Source: Bacillota bacterium
GTDB taxonomy: Bacteria; Bacillota; UBA4882; UBA10575
Reading direction: 5' to 3'
NCBI GenBank assembly: GCA_012837715.1
Contig: DUQR01000039.1
Span: 62,001-126,000, forward strand
Length of the DNA stretch: 64,000 bases
How positions within the stretch are numbered: the stretch's first letter is position 1; every line of letters begins with the position of its first letter. The notes under the pieces were generated by a model. The model saw only the letters and a program-made list of their open reading frames with translations. It did no database searches and was not told where the DNA came from. Shown one piece after another: positions 1-9,101 of the stretch. The position numbers were made by a program, and so were the translations under genes.

Positions 1-2
1 GC

Positions 3-704
3 GTCTCGGCGCTGGCCATCGTCGACCTCATGAAGCAGTACCAATTAACTTCAAAAATAAAGCCGGTTTACCTTGCTGATTATATCAAGACGCGGATCGA
101 AAAGACGACGGCCAACACCTTGCCGATCATCAGGATCTACGAGACCGCCGGAAAAAAGGAGTTACTCCTCGACGGGACCGCGATCTTGAAAGAGGATCGG
201 TTGGTGGGTTTCTTAGACCATAAAGAAACCCGCGGGTTATTATGGGTCTTAGGTGAAGTGCGCGGGGGTGTTATTACGGTCGATCTTCCCGGGGGCGGAA
301 AAGCCACCTTTGAAATCTTTGACGCTATCCCCAAAGTAAAAGTGGAGTTCAAGGAAGGAAGGGTACAGGTTAAAATTGAGATCAAAGAACGGGCCGGTCT
401 CGGCGCGCAGACTACATATGCCGATCTCTCAACCCCCGAGCAATTTAAAAAGTTAGAAAATCTCCAGACGAAGGCGATCGAGGACGAAATCCGGGCGGCA
501 TTGGCCAAAGCGAAAGCATATAAAGCGGATATTTTTGGTTTCGGCGAGTATCTGTATAAACACGACCACAGAACATGGCAGCGTTTGCAGAAGGAGTGGG
601 AACGCTATTTTGTCGATGCCCAGGTGGAGATTAAAATCGAAGCGATGGTGGAAGAACTGGGCTTGGTGACCAGACCGGCCACCTATCGAGAACTGAGGAA
701 GTGA
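3..704 (+). CDS. Ger(x)C family spore germination protein, C-terminal part (5' end outside window)
   Basis: Frame is open to the window start (VSALAIVDLMKQYQ...); GerAC-type C-terminal sequence ending ...WERYFVDAQVEIKIEAMVEELG; directly followed by a GerAB-type permease. Confidence 0.85.
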   Translation, partial: VSALAIVDLMKQYQLTSKIKPVYLADYIKTRIEKTTANTLPIIRIYETAGKKELLLDGTAILKEDRLVGFLDHKETRGLLWVLGEVRGGVITVDLPGGGKATFEIFDAIPKVKVEFKEGRVQVKIEIKERAGLGAQTTYADLSTPEQFKKLENLQTKAIEDEIRAALAKAKAYKADIFGFGEYLYKHDHRTWQRLQKEWERYFVDAQVEIKIEAMVEELGLVTRPATYRELRK

Positions 705-710
705 TTAAAG

Positions 711-1802
711 ATGGACCAAGGAAGGATCTCCGCAGGGCAGTTGACCTTATTGGTCATGAGTTTTACCATCGGTAGTTGGATCGTGCTCCCGACGGGTCTC
801 CAAAGCGGACAGAATATATGGCTGATTATCCTTTTCGGTTTAGGTGGAGGAATGTTCTTTGCCTGCCTTGGTCTGCTGCTCTACCGTCGTTTTCCCGGAA
901 AAAACCTCTTTGAAATCCATGAACTGGTCTTCGGACCGGTCATCGGGAAGTTCTTTTCGCTGTTGTATTTATGGTTCTTTCTGCAGACCGGGGGGGGAAC
1001 CTTGGGGGTCTTTGTCACCATGCTGAAGTCCACAGTATTCACGGCCACCCCCGATTTGGCTTTATTAGTGCCTTGGGTCATCATTGTCATCTATGGTTGC
1101 CGCCGGGGGATCGAAGTGATTGCCCGGAGCAATCAACCGTTGATCCTTGCCACGGTGGGGCTGATTCTAATCTCCATTCTCTTGGTCCTCAACATCTTTG
1201 AAGCCGATAATTTATTACCCTTTCTGGACAAGCCTTTTTCGCGAATAGCATGGGACGCTCTGGGGGTCGCCGTCTTTCCCTTTGGCCAAGGTGTAATCTT
1301 TATGATGATCCTGCCCCGGGTAAACCGGCAGCAAAAAGTGGCCGGGGCGGTTTTTGGGGGGCTGATTGGCGCCGGTTTGGTTTTAATGATCATTCAGTCT
1401 TTGGCGGTGGGGGTTTTGGGAAAAGTGGCGGAAGTTTTGGTCTTTCCGACCTATGAATTTTACCGGATCATCGATATCGCCCAGGTCCTTACCCGGTTGG
1501 AGTTGATTCCCCTTCTTAACTTTCTGACTATGGGTTTTATCAAAATTATGCTTTGTTTATACGCACTGGCCTTCGGAACCGCCCAATTATTCAACCTGCG
1601 CACCTACCGCCCGCTGGCCATTCCCATCGGTGTGCTCCTTTTGGTGGTGGCACGCCGTATTTTTCCGAGTGTGAGTGAACACATGCGTTATTTTGAAGAG
1701 GTCCAGCCCTATTACGGTCTTTTCTTCTGCTTGGTATTGCCTTTAATCACACTGGGAACAGCGCTGTTGCGGGGCCGGGCGCGGAGGGAGATGGCGCCTT
1801 GA
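711..1802 (+). CDS. GerAB/endospore germination permease family protein
   Basis: Multi-TM protein, MDQGRISAGQLTLLVMSFTIGSWIVLPTG start typical of GerAB permeases; next to gerC. Confidence 0.9.
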   Translation: MDQGRISAGQLTLLVMSFTIGSWIVLPTGLQSGQNIWLIILFGLGGGMFFACLGLLLYRRFPGKNLFEIHELVFGPVIGKFFSLLYLWFFLQTGGGTLGVFVTMLKSTVFTATPDLALLVPWVIIVIYGCRRGIEVIARSNQPLILATVGLILISILLVLNIFEADNLLPFLDKPFSRIAWDALGVAVFPFGQGVIFMMILPRVNRQQKVAGAVFGGLIGAGLVLMIIQSLAVGVLGKVAEVLVFPTYEFYRIIDIAQVLTRLELIPLLNFLTMGFIKIMLCLYALAFGTAQLFNLRTYRPLAIPIGVLLLVVARRIFPSVSEHMRYFEEVQPYYGLFFCLVLPLITLGTALLRGRARREMAP

Positions 1803-2002
1803 TTGTCCTGATGATCCTCATCTTTCTCCTCCTCTTTCTCTGGGAAGCCCCCGGGCTCATGGCTCAAGAGTACTGGCGGGAATTGGCCGTCTTTACCATA
1901 CTCCTCATCGTGGGGTTAGTCTTGAGTCTCCTTTTACTAACTGGTGTCAAGTTGCCTTATATTGAAAGCTTTTGGCTAAACCTCTTTGAAAAGATCGTCT
2001 AA
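1799..2002 (+). CDS. Small two-TM protein, possible germinant-receptor D-type accessory subunit
   Basis: 67 aa, two hydrophobic segments; start overlaps the gerB stop codon. Confidence 0.6.
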   Translation: MIVLMILIFLLLFLWEAPGLMAQEYWRELAVFTILLIVGLVLSLLLLTGVKLPYIESFWLNLFEKIV

Positions 2003-2086
2003 GGGTTAAAGAGAACAGCAACTTTTTTAGACTCCGCGCGTCAAATTAATAAAGTGTATATTTTGGCTACAAGAAGGAGGGGTTTT

Positions 2087-2947
2087 ATGAATAAAGTAAA
2101 AATAATAACTGATACAGCTTGCGATCTAACCATGGATTATCTCACGGCGCAGGGAATCGGGGTTGTTCCGATGACTATTAATTTCCCCGACTGCTCTTAC
2201 CGGGACGGGTTTGACTTGTCACGGGATGAGTTTTACCGTCTGCTGGTTGCCGCGGACAAGTTGCCGACCACCGCACAGCCGACTCCGGGTGATTTTTTAC
2301 AAGTGCTGCAAAAGGTGCTTGCGGACGGTGACGAAGCAGTGGTCATTACAATCTCTTCCGCCATGAGCGGCACTTACGAGAGTGCGTTACTCGCCCGGGA
2401 ACAGGTGGAGCAGAAGGAGAAGGTTGCGGTCTTTGATTCCCGTACCGCCTCTTTGGGTCAAGGGCTTTTGGTGATCAAGGCGCAAGAGCTGGCTGCCGCC
2501 GGTCTGGGGAAAAACGAAATTATCAAAGCCTTGACCAAGATCCGGACCCGTTTATGCTCCGTTTTTACCCTTGACACGCTGGAATATCTACAGAAGGGAG
2601 GACGCGTTAACCGGGTACAGGCGGTAATGGGTGATGTGTTAAACATAAAACCCATCCTCCAAGTAGATAAAGAAGGCCGGATCGTACCCCGGGAAAAAGT
2701 CCGCGGCCGGCGCCGCGCCATCAAGCGGCTTTTGGAGATTATGGCGGCCGAAGGCCGGGAATTATTTAACCAGCTGGTCACCGTGGGGCATTCCCGTTGT
2801 GAGGAAGAGGCGGTCGCCTTCGCCGAAGAGCTGAAAAAGCTTTACAATGTGAAAGAAGTCCGGATCGGGGAGATTTCTTCCACGGTCGGGACCCATACCG
2901 GTCCCGGCTGTCTAGTCGTCTTTTTCCAGGGAGAACGTCCATGCTAG
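2087..2947 (+). CDS. DegV family fatty-acid-binding protein
   Basis: MNKVKIITDTACDLTMDYL, TTAQPTPGDF, ISSAMSGTYESA motifs; AAGGAGG RBS before ATG at 2087. Confidence 0.93.
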   Translation: MNKVKIITDTACDLTMDYLTAQGIGVVPMTINFPDCSYRDGFDLSRDEFYRLLVAADKLPTTAQPTPGDFLQVLQKVLADGDEAVVITISSAMSGTYESALLAREQVEQKEKVAVFDSRTASLGQGLLVIKAQELAAAGLGKNEIIKALTKIRTRLCSVFTLDTLEYLQKGGRVNRVQAVMGDVLNIKPILQVDKEGRIVPREKVRGRRRAIKRLLEIMAAEGRELFNQLVTVGHSRCEEEAVAFAEELKKLYNVKEVRIGEISSTVGTHTGPGCLVVFFQGERPC

Positions 2948-2993
2948 ACCGGGAAGCTGAATTTGAGGAGGAAAGGTTGGCGAAAGGAAGAAG

Positions 2994-4361
2994 ATGGGTA
3001 ATGGGGATGTTGTTTTAGATTACTACGGAGCATTGGACTTCTGTCACCGGGAAGAACTGGAGATGTTGGCGCCCCGGGTACGGCAGATCCATGGTGAGCT
3101 TGCTGAACGGAAGGGAGCCGGTAGTGACTTTCTGGGTTGGGTGGACCTACCCGCCAATTATGACCGGCAAGAGCTGGCCACGATTAAGACCGCGGCGGAG
3201 CAGATTAAAGAGCGTTCGGAAGTGCTGGTGGTTGCCGGGATCGGCGGTTCCTATCTGGGTGCCCGGGCGGCATTGGCCATGCTTACTCCTTATTTCCACA
3301 CCAAGGAGCAGTCCGCCATAGGGACACCGGAGATCATTTTTGCCGGTCACCAGCTCAGCGGGGCCTACCTTGAGCAACTTTTAAGCTATTTAAAGGAGAA
3401 GGAGTTCAGTATCAATGTGATCTCCAAATCGGGAACGACCACCGAGACGGCGGTCGCTTTCCGCTTGCTGAAACAACTGGCGGAGGAACGATACGGAAAA
3501 AAAGAAGCCGCGGCCAGGATTTACGCCACGACCGACCGCCGGCGGGGCGTCCTACGTCAGTTAGCGGAAGAAGAGGGCTACACCACTTTCGTGATCCCCG
3601 ACGATATTGGCGGCCGGTACTCGGTCCTTACTCCGGTCGGCTTACTCCCCATCGCCGTTGGCGGGTTTGACCTGGACCGGATTATGGCTGGTGCCGCCGC
3701 CGCTTATGAAGCCTGTTCCGTGCCGGATTTAGACCGGAACCAGGCCTATCTCTATGCCGCCTTCCGCCAGATCTTCTATAGCAAGGGAAAGAGTATTGAA
3801 TTGTTGGTCAATTACGAACCGGCTTTACATTATTTTACCGAATGGTGGAAACAACTTTTTGGCGAAAGTGAAGGGAAGGATGGTAAAGGACTCTTCCCCG
3901 CCGCCGTTGATTTCACCACCGATCTCCATTCTCTCGGCCAATACATCCAGGAAGGCCGCCGCCTATTCTTTGAGACCATTCTTCAGGTGGAAGCGGCCGG
4001 TTCCACCTTGGTTCTTCCTGCCGTGGAAGGGGATCCGGACGGGTTAAATTATCTGGCCGGGCGGCCGATTGATGAATTGAACCGCCAGGCGCAGCAGGGC
4101 ACCCTCTTAGCCCACCAGGATGGGGGTGTGCCTTGTCTGGTGGTGAAGATTCCGGCGCTCACCGCTTACTCCTTTGGTTACCTGGTCTATTTCTTTGAAA
4201 AGGCCTGCGCCATGAGTGGTTATTTGTTGGGGGTCAACCCTTTTAACCAGCCGGGGGTTGAAGCTTACAAAAAAAATATGTTTGCCCTCTTGGGGAAGGC
4301 CGGTTTTGAGGAACAACGCCGGCAATTATTAGCCCGGTTGGAAAAGGGAAAACAATCATAA
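2994..4361 (+). CDS. pgi: Glucose-6-phosphate isomerase
   Basis: [46 protein letters not shown] motifs. Confidence 0.96.
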   Translation: MGNGDVVLDYYGALDFCHREELEMLAPRVRQIHGELAERKGAGSDFLGWVDLPANYDRQELATIKTAAEQIKERSEVLVVAGIGGSYLGARAALAMLTPYFHTKEQSAIGTPEIIFAGHQLSGAYLEQLLSYLKEKEFSINVISKSGTTTETAVAFRLLKQLAEERYGKKEAAARIYATTDRRRGVLRQLAEEEGYTTFVIPDDIGGRYSVLTPVGLLPIAVGGFDLDRIMAGAAAAYEACSVPDLDRNQAYLYAAFRQIFYSKGKSIELLVNYEPALHYFTEWWKQLFGESEGKDGKGLFPAAVDFTTDLHSLGQYIQEGRRLFFETILQVEAAGSTLVLPAVEGDPDGLNYLAGRPIDELNRQAQQGTLLAHQDGGVPCLVVKIPALTAYSFGYLVYFFEKACAMSGYLLGVNPFNQPGVEAYKKNMFALLGKAGFEEQRRQLLARLEKGKQS

Positions 4362-4383
4362 ACCGTCGTCAGACGGTTTTTTT
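4361..4383 (+). terminator. Rho-independent terminator after pgi
   Basis: AACCGTC-GTCA-GACGGTT followed by T run. Confidence 0.85.
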
Positions 4384-4411
4384 GTAGCCGGCGCCGTAAA
4401 TACTGTTTTCC

Positions 4412-4440
4412 AGGCTTTTCGTGTTGTGACCAATTAAACG
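4412..4440 (+). repeat. Dispersed intergenic element, copy a
   Basis: AGGCTTTTCGTGTTGTGACCAATTAAACG. Confidence 0.6.
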
Positions 4441-4518
4441 AACCCAAAAACTAAATTGGCAAAATCCCTTTTTGGAGATGCTATGCTTGGAAAGACCACA
4501 TTCAGGCAGGAGGCGCCG

Positions 4519-5811
4519 ATGGAGGAATTGACCTTAACTACCGGGCACCAAGAGGATGGTGTTCCGGTTTATTATGGCCACCGCAGGACAGAAGCGAGAC
4601 TTTACCGCTGGGAGCCGCTGGCGACCAAGTTGCGTTGGTCAGAGGCGGGAGAGATCCGCCAGAAGGCGGCGCCGCGGGAAGCCTTGCGCGGAGGAGAATT
4701 GTGTCCCGGCGGGATTCTTCCGGTAACTGGTCCCCTTTCTTACCAAGGCTCAAAGTTTATTGGTTGGGAAGCCCGGCCAGGGGAACCTTTGTTTACTAAA
4801 GATCCGGCACTATTACCGTGGGTGGAAGGATTGGCCTTTTTTGCGCCGTTGCTCTCCTCCTACCAGCGTTATCATCAGCAAGGGCTGGTCGTAGGCTGTC
4901 CGGACTGGCGCCGGGTCTACCGGGGGGAAAAAGGGATCTTTATGCCCGATCCCCTGCTGCTCGCATATTTGGCAACCCCCGGGCGTCCGCTGCCGGCAGG
5001 TCTTACGGCTTGTCATCCACCGGAGATTTATACCGGCCGCCCACCGGACCGCAGGGGGGACCTTTTTTATTTAGGCCTTCTCCTCTACTTGGCGCTCACC
5101 GGACACCTCCCCTTTCCCTTAGTCCAAGGCTGGCCCACGGAGGCGCTCCGGCAAGGGTTGATCATTCCCCCGACCCGATACCGGCCGGAACTTCCCGCTC
5201 CGCTCTGCCGGTATCTGGTAGACCTGTTAGCGGTGGATCCGGAGAAAAGACCGGCCGTGGAAGAATTAATTGACCAATGGCCAAAGCTAAAAACCGGAAC
5301 CGATCTCCTTAATCAGCAAAAGAAGAAAAAACCCTGCTTTTCATGGGAAAAAGTCCGGATCTACTGCCGGCTCTACCGGCGCCGTTGGGTAAAAAACGCC
5401 CTTCTTCTGGGCGGCCTTCTTTTTCTTTGCAGTTGGTGGCTGGTGAAAGGAGGAGAAAGGAGTAAAGCCCCCTTCCTACAGGCCGAACGGGTAACCGCTC
5501 TCCTGGAGGAACTGGCGGCACCCGGTTTTCCCGATGCTCTCCTCCCCGGACAGCCGGAGCTATGGCTTGATTTAGTAGCCGCCAAGGAAGAAAGAAGGAC
5601 GGCTGCCACCGCTCTCCTGTCCCACCCTGTATTGGAAGTTAAGAAAGTGACCCTCCTCCGGCAGGAAGGTAATCGTGGCCAGGTGGAGGTTGATTTGCTC
5701 TGGCGCCGTTGGCAGGAAGGCCGTTGGCGGACGGAAAACACCCGGGAACGAATTAGCGTCGTCAGGCGGGGGAACCATTGGATAATTACCGGGCGTCAAC
5801 GTTTGGATTAG
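4519..5811 (+). CDS. Degenerate Ser/Thr kinase-like (pseudokinase) membrane protein with C-terminal IMS/ARC6-like domain
   Basis: Kinase subdomain IX (GDLFYLGLLLYLALTGHLPFP) and XI-like (LAVDPEKRPAVEELI) present, HRD/DFG absent; one TM; C-terminal LEVKKVTLLRQEGNRGQVEVDLLWRRWQEGRWR...W.I; AGGAGG RBS before ATG 4519. Confidence 0.6.
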   Translation: MEELTLTTGHQEDGVPVYYGHRRTEARLYRWEPLATKLRWSEAGEIRQKAAPREALRGGELCPGGILPVTGPLSYQGSKFIGWEARPGEPLFTKDPALLPWVEGLAFFAPLLSSYQRYHQQGLVVGCPDWRRVYRGEKGIFMPDPLLLAYLATPGRPLPAGLTACHPPEIYTGRPPDRRGDLFYLGLLLYLALTGHLPFPLVQGWPTEALRQGLIIPPTRYRPELPAPLCRYLVDLLAVDPEKRPAVEELIDQWPKLKTGTDLLNQQKKKKPCFSWEKVRIYCRLYRRRWVKNALLLGGLLFLCSWWLVKGGERSKAPFLQAERVTALLEELAAPGFPDALLPGQPELWLDLVAAKEERRTAATALLSHPVLEVKKVTLLRQEGNRGQVEVDLLWRRWQEGRWRTENTRERISVVRRGNHWIITGRQRLD

Positions 5812-5855
5812 CGACTATTCCCGTAACGCTTTGTATGAATAGTTGCTATATAGAT

Positions 5856-5876
5856 GCTTACAACGGAAAAAGCTTA
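5856..5876 (-). repeat. Dispersed intergenic element, copy b
   Basis: Minus: TAAGCTTTTTCCGTTGTAAGC. Confidence 0.6.
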
Positions 5877-5953
5877 ACTAAGATCGCCCCAACCAAAATT
5901 ACGGCAGGATTCTTCCCTTCGGGCCCCGAATTAACAGGCTGGAGGGAATTGCG

Positions 5954-6208
5954 ATGGAGAAAAAATACCGGATTACAATAAAAGCCGGGGCTGTCATGGT
6001 CGGTTGTCTTATCCTTTACTGCAAGATGCTAACCGATCCGGCCCCTACGTTTTGGGCAATTGGATTGGCCCTTTCTCTAGCCGTTGTGGGGGTCCATCTA
6101 ACCGGTGGTCTTCGTTTACTTAATTTGCGACGAAAAATTACGTTGATCCCTAGCGGTTTAGGCAAGGGTAAAGGGACGGAAAAACCCCCTGCTGAGGGAG
6201 AAGGATAA
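5954..6208 (+). CDS. Small membrane protein of unknown function
   Basis: 84 aa, GGAGGG RBS, two hydrophobic segments, precedes the phosphorylase gene. Confidence 0.6.
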   Translation: MEKKYRITIKAGAVMVGCLILYCKMLTDPAPTFWAIGLALSLAVVGVHLTGGLRLLNLRRKITLIPSGLGKGKGTEKPPAEGEG

Positions 6209-6216
6209 GGAAAGGA

Positions 6217-7023
6217 GTGATCCGCATGGAAGTGGCAATTATCGGCGGGACCGGCGTTTATGATCCAGGGATTTTAACCGATCGGAAGGAGATTAATGTG
6301 CAAACCCCCTATGGTCCCGTTAATGCAATGGCGGGTGTGTATAACGGGATTGAAGTGGTTTTCTTGCCCCGTCATGGCGTCGGCCATTCCGTTCCACCCC
6401 ACCGGATAAACTACCGGGCGAACATCTGGGGTTTACGCCGCCTGGGGGTGAAACGGATCATCGCGACCACGGCCGTGGGCAGTTTAAATCCGAAGATGCG
6501 GCCGGGAGAAATGGTCATTATTGATCAGTTTCTTGATTTTACTAAGGGGCGACCCAGTACTTTCTTTGAAGGTGGACCTCACGGTGTCGTCCACGTTGAT
6601 TATACGGAACCCTATTGCCCGGAGATCCGGGCGGAAATTCGCAAAGCAGCAGCCAGTTTTGGTTATCAAGCCCATGACGGCGGGGTTTACGTCTGTACGG
6701 AAGGACCGCGTTTCGAGACGCCGGCGGAGATCCGGATGTTTGCTAAACTCGGCGGCGATCTGGTGGGAATGACGAATGTGCCCGAGGTGGTGTTGGCACG
6801 GGAAGCCGGGATCTGTTACGCCACGATCTCGATGGTTACCAATTATGCGGCGGGAATGGCGACCGGACCATTAACCCATGAGGAAGTGGTAGCCTTAATG
6901 CAAGAGAATACCCAACGGTTACGCCAGGTGATCGTGGCGGTGCTCAAAACCCTGCCTAAAGCGCAGAACTGTTCTTGCCAATCCGCCGTCCCCAATGGTG
7001 ACCTTTTGTTTAAGGAGGATTAG
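6217..7023 (+). CDS. MTAP-family purine nucleoside phosphorylase (MTA or MTI phosphorylase)
   Basis: IIGGTGVYDP, FLPRHGVGHSVPPHRINYRANIWGL, EGPRFETPAEIRM, GMTNVPEVVLAREAGICYATISMVTNYAAG. Confidence 0.93.
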   Translation: MIRMEVAIIGGTGVYDPGILTDRKEINVQTPYGPVNAMAGVYNGIEVVFLPRHGVGHSVPPHRINYRANIWGLRRLGVKRIIATTAVGSLNPKMRPGEMVIIDQFLDFTKGRPSTFFEGGPHGVVHVDYTEPYCPEIRAEIRKAAASFGYQAHDGGVYVCTEGPRFETPAEIRMFAKLGGDLVGMTNVPEVVLAREAGICYATISMVTNYAAGMATGPLTHEEVVALMQENTQRLRQVIVAVLKTLPKAQNCSCQSAVPNGDLLFKED

Positions 7024-7025
7024 CT

Positions 7026-8081
7026 TTGGCGGAGCCTTTTTTCACGATGCGTTGGGAAGACCGGCATTTAGTGCTTGTGGACCAGACCAAACTACCGCAG
7101 GAGGAAGTTTATCTGGTGTGCCGTGATCACCGGATGGTGGCGGAGGCCATTCGCCGTTTGGCAGTGCGGGGCGCGCCGGCCATCGGGGTTGCGGCCGCTT
7201 TCGGCGTGGTGTTGGGAGCGGAGGAGATTGTGCGGAAAAAAAACGACTTGGTTACCGGTTTGGAAGAGGTCTTTACCCTACTGGCCGCGACCAGACCTAC
7301 CGCAGTTAACCTTTTTTGGGCCTTGGCCCGCATGCGGAAAGTTGTTAGGGCGCAACAGGGAAGCGCCCCCGATCAATTGGTTGGGGCGCTGGAAGCAGAA
7401 GCCCTTCGTATCTACCAAGCGGATATTGAGACCAACCGCCGCCTGGGTCGGCAGGGTGCCGCCCTGCTCCCGGATGGGGCGACGGTCCTGACCATCTGTA
7501 ACGCGGGCGCTTTAGCCACGGTCGCCTATGGGACGGCGTTAGCGGTGATCCGCGCCGCCGTTGAGGCCGGAAAAAGGATTGCGGTGGTTGCTTGTGAAAC
7601 AAGGCCTTTACTGCAAGGGGCTAGACTGACCACCTGGGAGTTGAAGAAAGACGGGATTCCGGTCACGTTGATCACCGATCAAACGGCCGGTTACCTTATG
7701 CAACAGGGGAAAGTTAGCGCCGTGTTGACGGGAGCGGACCGGATTGCCGCCAACGGGGATGTGGTCAATAAGATTGGCACCTATACCTTGGCGGTCTTGG
7801 CCACCGCCCATGACCTCCCCTTTTATGTGGCGGCGCCGACGTCGACGATTGATCTGACCCAACCGGACGGGAAGGGGATCCCCATTGAGGAACGGGCGGC
7901 TGAAGAAGTGACCATGTTTGGTGGTAAGCAGATCGCCCCCGACGGGGTGCAAGTTTATAATCCGGCTTTTGATCTGACCCCCGCCCGCTTAATCGACGCG
8001 ATCATTACCGAAGAGGAGGTTTTCTGGGGTGAAGCGGGGAAATATAGTCTCCGGGACCGGTTATCTAAAGCTTCTAACTGA
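7026..8081 (+). CDS. mtnA: S-methyl-5-thioribose-1-phosphate isomerase
   Basis: AVRGAPAIGVAAAFG, LTICNAGALATVAYGTALAVIR, ETRPLLQGARLTTWEL, GADRIAANGDVVNKIGTY. Confidence 0.96.
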   Translation: MAEPFFTMRWEDRHLVLVDQTKLPQEEVYLVCRDHRMVAEAIRRLAVRGAPAIGVAAAFGVVLGAEEIVRKKNDLVTGLEEVFTLLAATRPTAVNLFWALARMRKVVRAQQGSAPDQLVGALEAEALRIYQADIETNRRLGRQGAALLPDGATVLTICNAGALATVAYGTALAVIRAAVEAGKRIAVVACETRPLLQGARLTTWELKKDGIPVTLITDQTAGYLMQQGKVSAVLTGADRIAANGDVVNKIGTYTLAVLATAHDLPFYVAAPTSTIDLTQPDGKGIPIEERAAEEVTMFGGKQIAPDGVQVYNPAFDLTPARLIDAIITEEEVFWGEAGKYSLRDRLSKASN

Positions 8082-8505
8082 GCTTAGCCAGGAGGCGATC
8101 CTTCGATAGCTTTAGCTTGAAGGCTAAAAATTCCGGGTCTACCCGGAAGAAGTCTATTAATTCCCAGGCCGGCATATGATTTAACGCCAGCTCCAATTCG
8201 TGGTCGGGAATGAGGTAATTAACCGCCCAAACCATGGCCTGGTACTCCTCACGGTAGGTTCGGATCCGGCTGCGGCAGTGGTAGTGGGTGATGATGCTCT
8301 CCCGCGGTGTTGTGAAAAAGTGGCCTAGCTCTTCCGCGAGAACACAGCGGAAATGGCTTTGGTCGTTAACGATGCGGTAATCAAGGCCAATGACCGGGTT
8401 TTTACCCGGATAGGAATAAAAGACAGCTTCAATCGGTGGTTTAAAATCCCAAAGCATGAGGATGATCTTGTTCTTTTTGGCTAGGGCTATTAAATTGTCA
8501 GGCAA
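8074..8505 (-). CDS. ImmA/IrrE-family metallo-endopeptidase-like protein
   Basis: CVLAEELGHFFTTPRE signature and size (143 aa); directly downstream of an XRE regulator. Confidence 0.82.
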   Translation of the reverse strand: MPDNLIALAKKNKIILMLWDFKPPIEAVFYSYPGKNPVIGLDYRIVNDQSHFRCVLAEELGHFFTTPRESIITHYHCRSRIRTYREEYQAMVWAVNYLIPDHELELALNHMPAWELIDFFRVDPEFLAFKLKLSKDRLLAKLS

Positions 8506-8547
8506 TAAAATCCCCCATTTTAATCCCCGATTCCAGCTAAAAAAGGG

Positions 8548-8880
8548 TTACTCGTCGTTGATCCCTAACTCCTCCTTAACCAGCTTAATGAAGCTAAGGA
8601 CCGATTGGCGGGCGCTTTCGGGTAGCTCCGTCATGGGATCGTCACTACGGTGGGCGGCGACGATCTCGATGGGAGCCCGGATTTTGGTGCGGCCAAGGAG
8701 GAAATCAATAGAAACATTGAACAAATCGGCGATTTTGTGCAATGTTTTTTGGTCGGGGAACCTTTCATTATTCTCATAATTACTGATTGTTTTCTGGGTT
8801 AAATCTAGTTTCTCGGCTAAATCTTTCTGATATAGCCCTTGTTCTTCACGTAAAGCGCGTAACCTTGCTCCAAAAGTCAC
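8548..8880 (-). CDS. XRE-family transcriptional regulator
   Basis: HTH: LRALREEQGLYQKDLAEKLDLTQKTISNYENNERFPDQKTLHKIADLFNVSIDFLLGR. Confidence 0.95.
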   Translation of the reverse strand: MTFGARLRALREEQGLYQKDLAEKLDLTQKTISNYENNERFPDQKTLHKIADLFNVSIDFLLGRTKIRAPIEIVAAHRSDDPMTELPESARQSVLSFIKLVKEELGINDE

Positions 8881-9101
8881 TTAATCACCACCAATTTCCC
8901 TAAACCGATCCTTCTAAATATTTAATCGTAGTGGAAGCCAAAAAAATTAATACTTTTTTTAGCAGGTTCTTTCCGATTTTAGCAGGTTTCTTCGGCTTCC
9001 TATTTCCGACCTATGCACACTGAGATATAGAAAGGTTACGATCATTCAGCCCATGCCCTTAAGATGGGCGGTGGAGGAGAAAAGAGAAAGAAAGGGGAAG
9101 A

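Noticed and set aside
5778-5981. 67-aa plus-strand ORF
   Set aside because: Overlaps the end of the kinase-like gene and repeat copy b; no homology features
8074-8880. Prophage or ICE indicated by immA-xre
   Set aside because: No integrase, structural or conjugation genes nearby; flanks are continuous salvage genes
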